A DNA stretch of 23,502 bases from Nocardiopsis sp. NRRL B-16309 (GCF_001279585.1 NZ_LGEC01000061.1:1-23502); one strand, 5' to 3'. Shown: positions 1 through 7,432, numbered from the stretch's first letter. Numbers and translations are program-made. The notes: a model not told the origin generated them from the letters alone.

Positions 1-598
1 AGGGGACGGCGGGCTGGCCGCCGGTCGGGGCCGCGCCGGGGAACTGCTGTCCGGGTGTGCCCGTCTGGGGTCCGTGCGGGCCCTGCTGCCCCTGGGAGGG
101 GAAGCGCTGCTGTGCTCCCGATGGTCCCTGCGGCCCGTGTTGCCCCTGAGCCGTGGGCGGCTGCTGGGGTCCCGGGGGCATCCCGGACTGTCCCGCCTGG
201 GGGCCGGGGGTCCCAGGCGGCCCGTAGGGATCCTGCCCGGGCGTACCCGGCTGGTATCCCTCCTGCCCCTGCGGCGGGAAGGGCTGGTGTCCGGACGCGT
301 ACCGGCCCTGGTCGGCGTAGGGGCTCGCGGGCGGCTGGGGGAGGCGGCCGTGGGATCCGGGCGCGTCGTGTGCGGGTCTGGGCCCCGATGTGGAATCCTG
401 GCCCTCGGAAGAGCCTGGCGCTGATCCGAGGAGGTCCTGGCCGTCACCGCTCTCCGGACCGGTGGGGTGACCGTCGGGACCGTGCTGGGGCGGGTTCGGA
501 TACGTGCTGATGGGAGTCTCCGAGGGCTGTGGAGGATGTGGGCTGGACCGCGGGGGACCGGGTCCGTGACCAGATCCGCGCCGTGGTGTCCGTGGCAC
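1..598 (-). CDS. Pro/Gly/Gln-rich protein, N-terminal part, truncated by the window edge
   Basis: The minus-strand frame is open from the left edge to beyond base 750. It encodes a low-complexity chain rich in Pro, Gly, Gln, Ser and Tyr, with short units such as GPQG, QQG and PYGPPG and no hydrophobic segment. No domain is visible because the C-terminal part lies outside the window. I chose the GTG at 596-598 because third-position G/C bias weakens upstream of it. The GTG at 749-751 is a real alternative, with a TATTAT -10-like element on this strand at 766-771. Neither start has a clear Shine-Dalgarno. Such tails often precede membrane or secretion domains. In mycobacteria the ESX-4 type VII secretion genes lie beside rplM, so a secretion component is possible, but nothing in the visible sequence proves it. 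Confidence 0.6.
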   Translation of the reverse strand, partial: MPRTPRRGSGHGPGPPRSSPHPPQPSETPISTYPNPPQHGPDGHPTGPESGDGQDLLGSAPGSSEGQDSTSGPRPAHDAPGSHGRLPQPPASPYADQGRYASGHQPFPPQGQEGYQPGTPGQDPYGPPGTPGPQAGQSGMPPGPQQPPTAQGQHGPQGPSGAQQRFPSQGQQGPHGPQTGTPGQQFPGAAPTGGQPAVP

Positions 599-855
599 CG
601 TCCCGTCGGCGCGGATAAGCTGCCGGTTCCGGGTGCCGAGGCGACCGTGACGGGTGTCTCCAAGGTGCGTGTCAGGGCTCGTCGTGCTCTGCGGAGACCG
701 GCCTTCCGGTGCAAGAGTAGCCAACGCGCGGACGCGGACAGGACGAAGCACTCCCGGCGACAGGCATAATAAAAGGCGGAGAGGTCACGGATGTGACCCC
801 GTGCCGGCGCTTTCCCCGCCGAGCGTGGTCCTGCCGGTCTACCCCGCCGCTGGCT

Positions 856-885
856 TTGACCTGCGCTGCGGTGGCCAGGTAGGAT
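856..885 (+). promoter_or_regulatory. Promoter of the rplM-rpsI operon
   Basis: TTGACC at 856-861 and TAGGAT at 880-885 are separated by 18 bases. This fits the principal-sigma (HrdB/SigA) consensus of actinobacteria. The predicted start near 892 gives a 5' leader of about 205 bases before the L13 start codon. Confidence 0.75.
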
Positions 886-1044
886 ATTCCGTTGTTGTGC
901 GTTGAGTTGCCGTGGGCCCCGGACTGTCGGGCGCCGATCCACGCACCATCGTCTGCGCACTCACCTCCGGATCGTCCTGATTGGCATGGGCATCCGGCCA
1001 AGTAACGCCCCGCAAACCCGCGGGAGTGTTTCGTAAAACGAGTC

Positions 1045-1068
1045 CTCCATCCCGCCCGTGGGATGGGG
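1045..1068 (+). other. Stem-loop in the rplM leader
   Basis: Bases 1045-1053 pair with 1060-1068 (nine pairs, one of them G-U) around a six-base loop. The hairpin ends 16 bases before the GAAGG ribosome binding site. In E. coli, L13 represses its own operon at the translational level, so this could be a control element; that role here is inference. An in-frame ATG at 1063 lies inside the stem and is not the likely start. Confidence 0.5.
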
Positions 1069-1098
1069 CAGCCGACTGAAGAGCGAAGGCAAACGATC

Positions 1099-1548
1099 GT
1101 GCGCACATACAGCCCCAAACCTAGCGATGTCCAGCGTCAGTGGCACGTTGTCGACGCTACCGATCTCGTGCTCGGGCGTATGGCGAGCCAGGTTGCCACG
1201 CTTCTCCGGGGCAAGCACAAGCCCTACTACGCGCCCCACATCGACACCGGCGACTTCGTGATCGTCGTGAACGCCGACAAGGTCGCGCTCACCGGTAACA
1301 AGCTGGAGCAGAAGCGGGCCTACCGTCACTCCGGTTACCCGGGCGGTCTGCGTTCGGTCGCATATGCCGACCTGCTGGAGAAGAACCCGGAGCGCGCCAT
1401 CGAGAAGGCTGTCAAGGGGATGCTGCCCAAGGGCTCCCTCGGCCGCCAGATGGGCAAGAAGCTCAAGGTGTACGCCGGTCCGGAGCACCCGCACCAGGCC
1501 CAGCAGCCGGTTCCGTTCGAAATCAGGAAGATCGAGCAGCCCGCCTAG
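1099..1548 (+). CDS. rplM: 50S ribosomal protein L13
   Basis: L13 is an early-assembly protein of the large ribosomal subunit that contacts 23S rRNA. The product is 149 residues, as expected for actinobacteria (about 147). It begins with RTYSPKP and the conserved QRQWHVVDA and VLGRMASQ segments, followed by LLRGKHKP and the basic GSLGRQMGKKLKVY segment. The GTG at 1099 is chosen because it matches the family N-terminus and has GAAGG nine bases upstream. An in-frame ATG at 1063 would add 12 residues absent from homologues and lies within a hairpin. It is first in an operon with rpsI, 36 bases downstream, and is read from the promoter at 856-885. Confidence 0.97.
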   Translation: MRTYSPKPSDVQRQWHVVDATDLVLGRMASQVATLLRGKHKPYYAPHIDTGDFVIVVNADKVALTGNKLEQKRAYRHSGYPGGLRSVAYADLLEKNPERAIEKAVKGMLPKGSLGRQMGKKLKVYAGPEHPHQAQQPVPFEIRKIEQPA

Positions 1549-1584
1549 GCGTTCGCGAGACTTACAGGAAGCACGAGGATAACC

Positions 1585-2094
1585 GTGTCCGAGCCCACCG
1601 GCATCGAAGACGTCGCGCAGGAAGTCGCTGACAACCCGGAGGAGTTCCCCTCCGAGTACACCAGCGAGTCCGACGAGACGGTCGCCGCCTACGTCCCCAC
1701 CGCGTCCGGCCCCAGCGCCGGCACCGGCCGCCGCAAGGAGGCCATCGCCCGCGTCCGCATCGCTCCCGGTTCCGGTGAGTGGAAGATCAACGGCAAGCCC
1801 CTTGAGGTCTACTTCCCGGACAAGGTCCACCAGCAGACCATCAAGGACCCGCTCGTCTCCCTCGGATTCGACGGCGCCTACGACGTCTTCGCCCGCCTGA
1901 ACGGCGGCGGCACCAGCGGCCAGGCCGGCGCGCTGCGCCACGGCATCGCCCGTGCGCTGGCGTCCCTGGACCCGGAGAACAACCGCCCGACCCTGAAGAA
2001 GGCCGGCTTCCTGACCCGCGACTCCCGTGAGGTGGAGCGGAAGAAGGCCGGTCTCAAGAAGGCGCGCAAGGCTCCTCAGTTCTCCAAGCGCTAG
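1585..2094 (+). CDS. rpsI: 30S ribosomal protein S9
   Basis: S9 binds the head of the 30S subunit, and its C-terminal tail reaches the P-site tRNA. The 169-residue product has an acidic N-terminal extension of about 45 residues, usual in actinobacteria. The S9 core begins at GTGRRKEAIARVR, continues with NGGGTSGQAGALRHGIARAL and ends in the conserved basic tail APQFSKR. The GTG start is preceded by GAGG at 1575-1578. It follows rplM in the universal L13-S9 pair and is closed by a strong terminator 35 bases downstream of the stop. Confidence 0.97.
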   Translation: MSEPTGIEDVAQEVADNPEEFPSEYTSESDETVAAYVPTASGPSAGTGRRKEAIARVRIAPGSGEWKINGKPLEVYFPDKVHQQTIKDPLVSLGFDGAYDVFARLNGGGTSGQAGALRHGIARALASLDPENNRPTLKKAGFLTRDSREVERKKAGLKKARKAPQFSKR

Positions 2095-2128
2095 TGCTCA
2101 TGCGCCGGCGCTCGCTCGGCTGAGTTTC

Positions 2129-2181
2129 CGCCCGTACGTCGCTCCTGTTCGCAGGACGCGGCGTACGGGCGTTCTTGTTTT
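2129..2181 (+). terminator. Rho-independent terminator after rpsI
   Basis: CGCCCGTACG (2129-2138) pairs perfectly with CGTACGGGCG (2162-2171). The helix continues inward with one bulge to TCCTG/CAGGA closed by a TTCG tetraloop (2148-2151), and TTCTTGTTTT follows. The stem has about 19 pairs. It uncouples the ribosomal operon from glmM. Confidence 0.9.
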
Positions 2182-2254
2182 CCCGTGGCCTCCTCGCCAC
2201 GTCGTTCTCCACCGGCGCCGGACGCGGCGCCGTTCTCGAAAGGGGCTGTCGCCT

Positions 2255-3592
2255 GTGGCTCGGCTGTTCGGAACAGATGGTGTCCGCGGTGTCGCTGGTC
2301 GGGACCTGACCGCAACGCTCGCTCTGGATCTGTCCATCGCGGCTGCGCGCGTACTGGCGCGCGACACCGGTGATCGTCGGCCGCTGGCCGTCGTGGGACG
2401 CGACCCGCGCGCGTCGGGGGAGTTCCTGGAGGCCGCCGTGGTCGCCGGTCTGGCGAGCACCGGGGTCGACGTCGTACGGGTGGGCGTGCTGCCCACGCCG
2501 GCCGTGGCCTTCCTCACGGGCGACCTGGGCGCCGACTTCGGCGTCATGCTCTCGGCCAGCCACAACCCCGCGCCCGACAACGGCATCAAGTTCTTCGCCG
2601 GGGGCGGCCAGAAGCTCGAGGACGCCCTGGAGGAGGAGATCGAGGGCATGCTCGGCGTGCCCGCCAACCCGGTCGTCGGTGACCGCGTCGGCCGGGTCAG
2701 CGACTCCCTGGACGGGGCCGACCGCTACGTCCAGCACATCCTGGCCTCGCTGCCGCACAGCCTCGACGGACTCAAGGTCGTGGTGGACTGCGCCAACGGC
2801 GCCGCCGTGCAGGTGGCGCCCGAAGCCCTGCGGCGCGCGGGGGCCGAGGTCGTGGCCATCGGCGACGAGCCGGACGGCTACAACATCAACGAGGGCTGCG
2901 GCTCCACGCACCTGGAGCGCCTCCAGCAGGCGGTGCGCACCCACGGCGCGGACGCGGGCATCGCCAACGACGGCGACGCCGACCGCTGCCTGGCCGTGGA
3001 CGCCGAGGGCGTCGTGGTCGACGGCGACCAGATCCTCGGCATCCTGGCCACGGAGGCCAAGGAGGAGGGGCGGCTGGTCGAGGACACCCTCGTCGTCACG
3101 GTCATGTCCAACCTGGGGCTGAAACTCGCGATGAGCCGCGAGGGCATCCGCGTGGTGGAGACCGCGGTCGGCGACCGGTACGTGCTGGAGGCCATGAAGA
3201 ACGGCGGGTTCGGCCTGGGCGGCGAGCAGTCCGGCCACGTGATCCTGCTGGACCACGCCACGACCGGCGACGGCGTGCTGACCGGCCTGCACCTGCTCGC
3301 CGCCATGGCGCGACGCCGGCTGGGCCTGGCGGAGCTGGCCAAGGTGATGACCCGCCTGCCGCAGGTGCTCATCAACGTGCCCGACGTGGACCGGTCGAAG
3401 GTCGGCGAGAGCACGGAGCTGGCGGAGGCGGTGGCCCTGGCCGAGGCCGAGCTCGGCGAGACCGGCCGGGTGCTCATCCGCCCGAGCGGGACCGAGCCCA
3501 AGGTGCGCGTGATGGTCGAGGCCGCCCAGCAGGACCAGGCGCAGGCGGTGGCCGAGCGGCTGGCCGGAGTGGTGCGCTCGGCCCTGGCCTGA
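2255..3592 (+). CDS. glmM: Phosphoglucosamine mutase
   Basis: GlmM interconverts glucosamine-6-phosphate and glucosamine-1-phosphate in the cytoplasm, on the way to UDP-GlcNAc for peptidoglycan. The 445-residue product has the full family layout: N-terminal RLFGTDGVRG, the phosphoserine loop SASHNP with Ser102, the Mg-binding loop DGDADR (Asp239, Asp241, Asp243), the sugar-specificity loop GGEQSGH (322-328) and the C-terminal phosphate loop RPSGTEPKVRV (409-419). The GTG at 2255 gives the canonical N-terminus and has AAAGGGG nine bases upstream; longer in-frame extensions cross the rpsI terminator. rplM-rpsI-glmM is a conserved actinobacterial order, but here glmM must be read from its own promoter, which I could not identify in the 70 bases after the terminator. 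Confidence 0.97.
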   Translation: MARLFGTDGVRGVAGRDLTATLALDLSIAAARVLARDTGDRRPLAVVGRDPRASGEFLEAAVVAGLASTGVDVVRVGVLPTPAVAFLTGDLGADFGVMLSASHNPAPDNGIKFFAGGGQKLEDALEEEIEGMLGVPANPVVGDRVGRVSDSLDGADRYVQHILASLPHSLDGLKVVVDCANGAAVQVAPEALRRAGAEVVAIGDEPDGYNINEGCGSTHLERLQQAVRTHGADAGIANDGDADRCLAVDAEGVVVDGDQILGILATEAKEEGRLVEDTLVVTVMSNLGLKLAMSREGIRVVETAVGDRYVLEAMKNGGFGLGGEQSGHVILLDHATTGDGVLTGLHLLAAMARRRLGLAELAKVMTRLPQVLINVPDVDRSKVGESTELAEAVALAEAELGETGRVLIRPSGTEPKVRVMVEAAQQDQAQAVAERLAGVVRSALA

Positions 3593-3607
3593 CGCGCGAC
3601 GCGTCGC

Positions 3608-3643
3608 ACGCGCGCTCGGGCAGAAGCGGGCCCGGGCGCGCGT
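3608..3643 (+). terminator. GC-rich hairpin after glmM, probable terminator
   Basis: Bases 3608-3621 pair with 3630-3643 (14 pairs, one G-U) around an eight-base loop, starting 16 bases after the glmM stop. There is no clear T-run, as is common for actinobacterial terminators. Confidence 0.6.
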
Positions 3644-3723
3644 TGTGCTGTGCAGAGGGGTCCGGCACGGGGGCGGTTGCCTCCGGCCGACAGGCCCGGG
3701 ATCGGTGGAGTGGAGCGGTCACG

Positions 3724-4704
3724 ATGACGGACGCAGGGCGGTCGGACGACCTCACGATCGGGGTGGACATCGGCGGCACCAAGGTCGCCGGGGGCGTGGT
3801 CACGCCCGAGGGCCAGGTGCTGGCCCGCATCCGGACGGAGACCCCCGACCGCAGCAAGAGCCCCGCGGTGGTCGAGAACACGATCACCGAGGTGGTCGCG
3901 GACCTGCGCCGCGAGTACGAGGTGGGCGCCGTGGGGGTCGGCGCGGCCGGATTCGTGGACGAGCAGCGCGCGAACGTCCTGTTCGCGCCGCACCTGTCCT
4001 GGCGCCGGGAACCGCTGCGCGACTCCCTGAGCGCGCGGCTGGACCTGCCGGTGGTCGTGGAGAACGACGCGAACGCCTCGGCCTGGGCGGAGGTCCGGGC
4101 CGGTGCGGGCCAGGGCGTGGACCACGTCGTCGTGGTGAACCTGGGGACCGGGATCGGCGGCGCGGTGGTGCTGGGCGGCCGGCTGCACCGCGGACGCTAC
4201 GGCCTGGCCGGTGAGTTCGGGCACATGACGGTGGTGCCGGGCGGCCACCGGTGCGAGTGCGGCAACCGGGGCTGCTGGGAGCAGTACGCCAGCGGCAACG
4301 CGGTGACCCGCGAGGCCAGGGAGCTGGTGCGGGCGGAGTCGCCGGTGGCCAGGGTGCTCCACCAGGCCGTGGGCGGGGACACCCGCCTGATCACCGGGCC
4401 GCTGGTCAGCGAACTGGCGAGCAAGGGCGACCGGGCGTGCGTCGAGCTGCTGGACGAGGTCGGGACGTGGCTGGGCACCGGCCTGGCGAACCTGGCGGCG
4501 GCCTTCGACCCGGAGATGTTCATCATCGGCGGGGGCGTCTCGGAGGCGGGGGAGCTGCTGCTCGGCCCGGCCCGGTCCGCGTTCGAGCGCAACCTGACCG
4601 GGCGGGGCTACCGGCCGACCGCGCGCGTGGTGGCGGCGCGGCTGGGCAACGAGGCGGGCCTCATCGGCGCCGCCGCCCTCGCCCGCGAGGCACTCGCGGA
4701 GTAG
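3724..4704 (+). CDS. glkA: ROK-family glucokinase (GlkA-like)
   Basis: This predicted cytoplasmic kinase phosphorylates glucose to glucose-6-phosphate; in Streptomyces the homologue GlkA also takes part in glucose repression. The 326-residue protein shows the ATP loop VDIGGTK (14-20), catalytic Asp115 in VENDANA, the glycine-rich GTGIGG loop (141-146) and the ROK zinc site: His167 in EFGHM plus CECGNRGC (Cys177, Cys179, Cys184). The ATG at 3724 is chosen because GGAG lies eight bases upstream and the protein then starts just before the kinase fold; a longer frame would begin inside the preceding hairpin. It stands alone between the glmM terminator and the convergent Uma2 gene. Other ROK substrates cannot be excluded from sequence alone. 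Confidence 0.88.
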   Translation: MTDAGRSDDLTIGVDIGGTKVAGGVVTPEGQVLARIRTETPDRSKSPAVVENTITEVVADLRREYEVGAVGVGAAGFVDEQRANVLFAPHLSWRREPLRDSLSARLDLPVVVENDANASAWAEVRAGAGQGVDHVVVVNLGTGIGGAVVLGGRLHRGRYGLAGEFGHMTVVPGGHRCECGNRGCWEQYASGNAVTREARELVRAESPVARVLHQAVGGDTRLITGPLVSELASKGDRACVELLDEVGTWLGTGLANLAAAFDPEMFIIGGGVSEAGELLLGPARSAFERNLTGRGYRPTARVVAARLGNEAGLIGAAALAREALAE

Positions 4705-4748
4705 AGCGGAGCCTCCAGTCGATCGGCATGGCCGTGCCGTGTGGCGGC

Positions 4749-5345
4749 CTACCGTCGACTCAGGGCCTTGACCTCGATGTCGATGGGGAACGGGACATCG
4801 AGCTTGAGGCGCTCCCGAGCGATGGTGGTCGGGACGTACCTCGGGTCCCGCGTCCCGTCGAGCTCGAAGACATGGATCGCGGGACCCTGCTCCTCCCGCT
4901 CGATCCGCCAGAAGTGCGGGATCCCGGCCAGGGCGTACTTGAGGGGCTTGGTGGTCCGGTCGCGGTCCTGGGATTCCTCGGACACGATCTCCACGGCGAT
5001 GAGAACGTCCTCGGGCGGAACGTGGGTGGCCTTGTACCAGTCGAGGTGTTCGTCGTCTTCGTTCTCGTAGCGGTAGACGAGGACATCCGGCTCAGGCCTC
5101 TGGTGCTTGCCCAGCTTCATGGTCATTTCGTGCATGACGCCGATGCCGTCAGGTGCGGAATCCTCCAGTGCGTTCGCCAATCGCCGCATGATGACGGCAT
5201 GGAAGTGGGTCTGGGGGGACAACAAGATGAGCGCTCCGTCGATGAGTTCCATCCGGGGGGCGCCCGGAGGGAGCTTGTCCATGTCGTCGGCGGTCCAACC
5301 GCCGGGCGGGGGCGTGAACCAGGCGGGGAGCGGCTCAGCGGTCAT
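4749..5345 (-). CDS. Uma2-family protein (DUF820, PD-(D/E)xK nuclease fold)
   Basis: The 198-residue product has the Uma2 core: an ELIDGALI strand near 33-40, RPEPDVLVYR with Asp87, VLIAVEIVSEES with Glu119, and RDRTTKPLKYALAGIPHFW with Lys133 or Lys136. Together these form the PD...E-x-K set of restriction-endonuclease-like folds. Uma2 proteins are multiplied in actinobacteria and cyanobacteria and their cellular role is not established. The ATG at 5345 is chosen because GGGAGG (minus strand, 5351-5356) stands five bases upstream; an upstream ATG at 5450 has no ribosome binding site. A TAGAGT -10-like box lies at 5375-5380 on the same strand. It is a single gene with no restriction or methylase partner nearby. 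Confidence 0.85.
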   Translation of the reverse strand: MTAEPLPAWFTPPPGGWTADDMDKLPPGAPRMELIDGALILLSPQTHFHAVIMRRLANALEDSAPDGIGVMHEMTMKLGKHQRPEPDVLVYRYENEDDEHLDWYKATHVPPEDVLIAVEIVSEESQDRDRTTKPLKYALAGIPHFWRIEREEQGPAIHVFELDGTRDPRYVPTTIARERLKLDVPFPIDIEVKALSRR

Positions 5346-5442
5346 CGAATCCTCCCGGGTCGATTCCTGAGCCCACTCTAATACCGCTGCTCTTGTCATG
5401 GCAGGAACGTAGCGCTCTGTGACGGGCCGTGGGTGCGGCTTC

Positions 5443-5456
5443 TCGAACATGTTCGA
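5443..5456. promoter_or_regulatory. Perfect 14-bp palindrome TCGAACATGTTCGA, possible operator
   Basis: This perfect palindrome lies about 100 bases upstream of the Uma2 start and about 30 bases past the GntR gene stop. It resembles the actinobacterial LexA box but has only two bases between the GAAC and GTTC half-sites instead of four, so another repressor is more likely. Confidence 0.35.
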
Positions 5457-5484
5457 TAAGGGGCGAACCGAAACCGGCCGGGTG

Positions 5485-6225
5485 TCAGTCGGTCAGGGTG
5501 AGCTCGAAGGAGTAGCGGGCGGCCCGGTAGACGTGCGAACCCACCTCGACCACCTTCCCGACGTCGTCGTAGACGGTGCGGTCCATCGTCAGCAGCGGCG
5601 CGCCGCGCGACTCGTCCAGCACGCGGGCCTCGGCCGCCGTGGCGTTGCGGGCCCCGATGCTCTGGGAGGCGATCTTCAGGGAGACGCCCGCGGCGCGCAA
5701 CAGCTGGTAGAGGCCCTGGTGGGCCAGCTTCTCCTCGTCGAGGGCGACCAGTCCCACGGGGACGTAGTTGTGCATGAGCGCGAGCGGCTCGTCCCGGGTG
5801 TAGCGCAGCCGTTCGATGACGTAGACCTCGGTGTCCGGCGCGACCTCCAGCGACGTGGCGATCGCGTCCGGCGGCGCCTCCACCGCCAGGCGCAGGACCT
5901 CGGTGCGGGGGTGCTCGCCCGCGCGGGTCAGGTCGTCGTAGAGGCTGGAGAGCTGGAGCGGTCGGCGGACCCGCGGCATGACCACCTGCGTGCCCACGCC
6001 GCGCTTGCGCACCAGCAGCCCCCGGTCGACCAGGTACTCGATGGAGCGGCGCAGGGTGGGGCGGGAGAGCCCGAGCCGCTCGGCGAGCAGGAGTTCGTTC
6101 TCCAGACGGGTGCCGACGGCGATCTCCCCGGTCGTGATGCGCCGTTCGAGCTCCTGTGCGACCTGGAAGTACAGCGGCACGGGGCTGCTGCGATCGATCG
6201 CGATCGACAGCGGGGTCTCGGTCAC
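5485..6225 (-). CDS. GntR/HutC-family transcriptional regulator
   Basis: This is a DNA-binding repressor or activator that probably senses a sugar or sugar-phosphate ligand. In the 246-residue product, residues 15-82 form a GntR winged helix (PVPLYFQVAQELERRI, then LLLAERLGLSRPTLRRSI and a RGLLVRKRGVGT wing). Residues from about 95 to the end form a UTRA effector domain, with the ERLRYTRDEPLALMHNYVP strand pattern of the HutC subfamily. The GTG at 6225 has GGAAG six bases upstream; the ATG at 6276 has no ribosome binding site. It is divergent from a Gfo/Idh dehydrogenase gene, and a perfect TGTCTAGACA palindrome lies between them, so local control of that gene and perhaps of itself is likely. 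The true inducer is unknown. Confidence 0.9.
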   Translation of the reverse strand: MTETPLSIAIDRSSPVPLYFQVAQELERRITTGEIAVGTRLENELLLAERLGLSRPTLRRSIEYLVDRGLLVRKRGVGTQVVMPRVRRPLQLSSLYDDLTRAGEHPRTEVLRLAVEAPPDAIATSLEVAPDTEVYVIERLRYTRDEPLALMHNYVPVGLVALDEEKLAHQGLYQLLRAAGVSLKIASQSIGARNATAAEARVLDESRGAPLLTMDRTVYDDVGKVVEVGSHVYRAARYSFELTLTD

Positions 6226-6319
6226 GGGTGCTTCCGTTCGTCGTCGGGGGCCGGAGGGGCGGTGCCCTCCCTCCATCAGTGTAAGGATGCCCGCTTGTCT
6301 TGTAGTTCATACGTCCATA

Positions 6320-6329
6320 TGTCTAGACA
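6320..6329. promoter_or_regulatory. Palindromic TGTCTAGACA, candidate operator of the GntR/HutC regulator
   Basis: This perfect 10-bp palindrome ends five bases before the -35 of the divergent dehydrogenase gene. Its GTCTAGAC core is the core of the site known for the HutC-type regulator DasR of Streptomyces. Assignment to the adjacent regulator is inference from position and family. Confidence 0.65.
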
Positions 6330-6334
6330 AAGTA

Positions 6335-6364
6335 TTGACATCCCGGTTTCGCCTGGGTGAACAT
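6335..6364 (+). promoter_or_regulatory. Promoter of the Gfo/Idh dehydrogenase gene
   Basis: A perfect -35 TTGACA (6335-6340) is followed after 18 bases by GAACAT (6359-6364), a weak -10 keeping the conserved A and final T. The leader would be about 55 bases. Confidence 0.5.
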
Positions 6365-6425
6365 GGAGCCGTGGCTGTGACACACGGAACAGCCGGATGA
6401 GAGCCAGGGCACCGAAGGGGTGGTC

Positions 6426-7430
6426 ATGCGCGTAGGACTGGTGGGAACCGGCCGCATCGGCGAGTCGCACGCGGCGGCCATCGCCCGGCGGTCCGAGGTC
6501 GACGAGCTCGTCCTCGCCGACGTCGACACCGGCCGGGCGCGCGAGGTCGCGGGCCGCGTCGGGGCGCACGTGGCCGGGTCGATCGAGGCCCTGCTGCACC
6601 CCGCCGCCGTCGACGCCCTCGTCGTCACCGCCGCCACCAGCGCGCACGCCGAGCTGATCCTCGCCGGCGTCCGGGCCGGCACCCCGGTGTTCTGCGAGAA
6701 GCCGGTCGCGCCGACCGTCGCCGAGACCGTCGAGGTCCTGCGGGAGGTCGACAAGCGCGAGGCGCTGGTGCACATCGGGTTCATGCGGCGCTTCGACGCC
6801 GGATACGCACGGGCCCGCCGGGCCCTGGCCGACGGCGAGCTGGGCACCCTGCACCGCGTCCACGCCGTGACGTGCGACGCCGCACCGCCGCCCGCCGCCT
6901 ACATCCCCACCTCCGGCGGCATCTTCCGGGACTGCCACGTGCACGACTTCGACATCCTGCGCTGGGTCACCGGCGCGGAGGTCGTGGAGGTCCACGCCTA
7001 CGGCGCCAACCGGGGCGCGCCGTACTTCGCCGAGTCCGACGACGTGGACACCACCGCGGCCGTGCTGCGCCTGAGCGACGGGACGCTCGCCACCCTCCAG
7101 GGCTCCCGCTACAACGGCGGCGGCTACGACGTGCGGATGGAACTGGCCGGAACGGCCGGGACCATCGCGGTCGGCCTGGACGAGCGCGCGCCGGTGCGCT
7201 CCGCCGAAGCCGGGGTCGACTTCCCCTCCCAGAGCCCCTGGCAGGAGTTCTGGTCCCGGTTCCGGCCCGCCTACGAGGCCGAGATCGCGGCCTTCCTCCA
7301 GGCCGTCCGCGACGGTGGCCCCAGCCCCTGCACGGTGGCCGACGCCCTGGAGGCGGTCCTGGTGGCCGACGCGGCCGACCGCTCGCGTCGCGAGGGCCGT
7401 CCCGTGCTCGTCGAGGAGGTCCGGCCGTGA
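6426..7430 (+). CDS. Gfo/Idh/MocA-family oxidoreductase, inositol/sugar dehydrogenase-like
   Basis: This is a probable NAD(P)-dependent dehydrogenase of a polyol or sugar. The 334-residue product has a Rossmann motif GLVGTGRIG (4-12), the EKP motif with catalytic Lys92, and the Asp169-x3-His173 dyad in FRDCHVHDFDILRW, as in IolG-type enzymes. It is related to but clearly distinct from the gene at 19026-20033, which is the better IolG match. It may therefore act on another inositol isomer (scyllo- or chiro-) or a related sugar; the substrate is unproven. The ATG at 6426 has AAGGGG five bases upstream. It stands alone between two regulators: divergent from the GntR gene and convergent with the LacI gene, whose stop codon lies two bases away. 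Confidence 0.88.
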   Translation: MRVGLVGTGRIGESHAAAIARRSEVDELVLADVDTGRAREVAGRVGAHVAGSIEALLHPAAVDALVVTAATSAHAELILAGVRAGTPVFCEKPVAPTVAETVEVLREVDKREALVHIGFMRRFDAGYARARRALADGELGTLHRVHAVTCDAAPPPAAYIPTSGGIFRDCHVHDFDILRWVTGAEVVEVHAYGANRGAPYFAESDDVDTTAAVLRLSDGTLATLQGSRYNGGGYDVRMELAGTAGTIAVGLDERAPVRSAEAGVDFPSQSPWQEFWSRFRPAYEAEIAAFLQAVRDGGPSPCTVADALEAVLVADAADRSRREGRPVLVEEVRP

Positions 7431-7432
7431 GC

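Larger units (their letters stand above)
599..1098. other. Divergent intergenic region between the truncated gene and rplM
   Basis: About 500 bases without a convincing gene. Short open frames here lack coding bias and Shine-Dalgarno sites. The region holds a TATTAT -10-like box on the minus strand (766-771), the rplM promoter (856-885), and a leader of roughly 200 bases with a stem-loop near its end. Confidence 0.6.

Noticed and set aside
55..510. Plus-strand open frames in the first 500 bases
   Set aside because: They oppose the Pro/Gly/Gln-rich minus-strand frame, give Arg/Gly/Pro noise and have no Shine-Dalgarno.
1063..1098. A 12-residue N-terminal extension of L13 from the ATG at 1063
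   Set aside because: The ATG lies in a stable hairpin, the extra residues are not in the family, and the GTG at 1099 has a good ribosome binding site.
892..1098. A metabolite riboswitch in the rplM leader
   Set aside because: I could find only one simple hairpin and no conserved aptamer core that I recognise.
4749..5345. A restriction-modification or defence system around the Uma2 gene
   Set aside because: There is no methylase, specificity subunit, helicase or toxin-antitoxin partner; the neighbours are a glucokinase and a metabolic regulator.
5443..5456. Canonical SOS (LexA) box
   Set aside because: The half-sites match but the centre has two bases rather than the four required; it is kept only as an unassigned palindrome.
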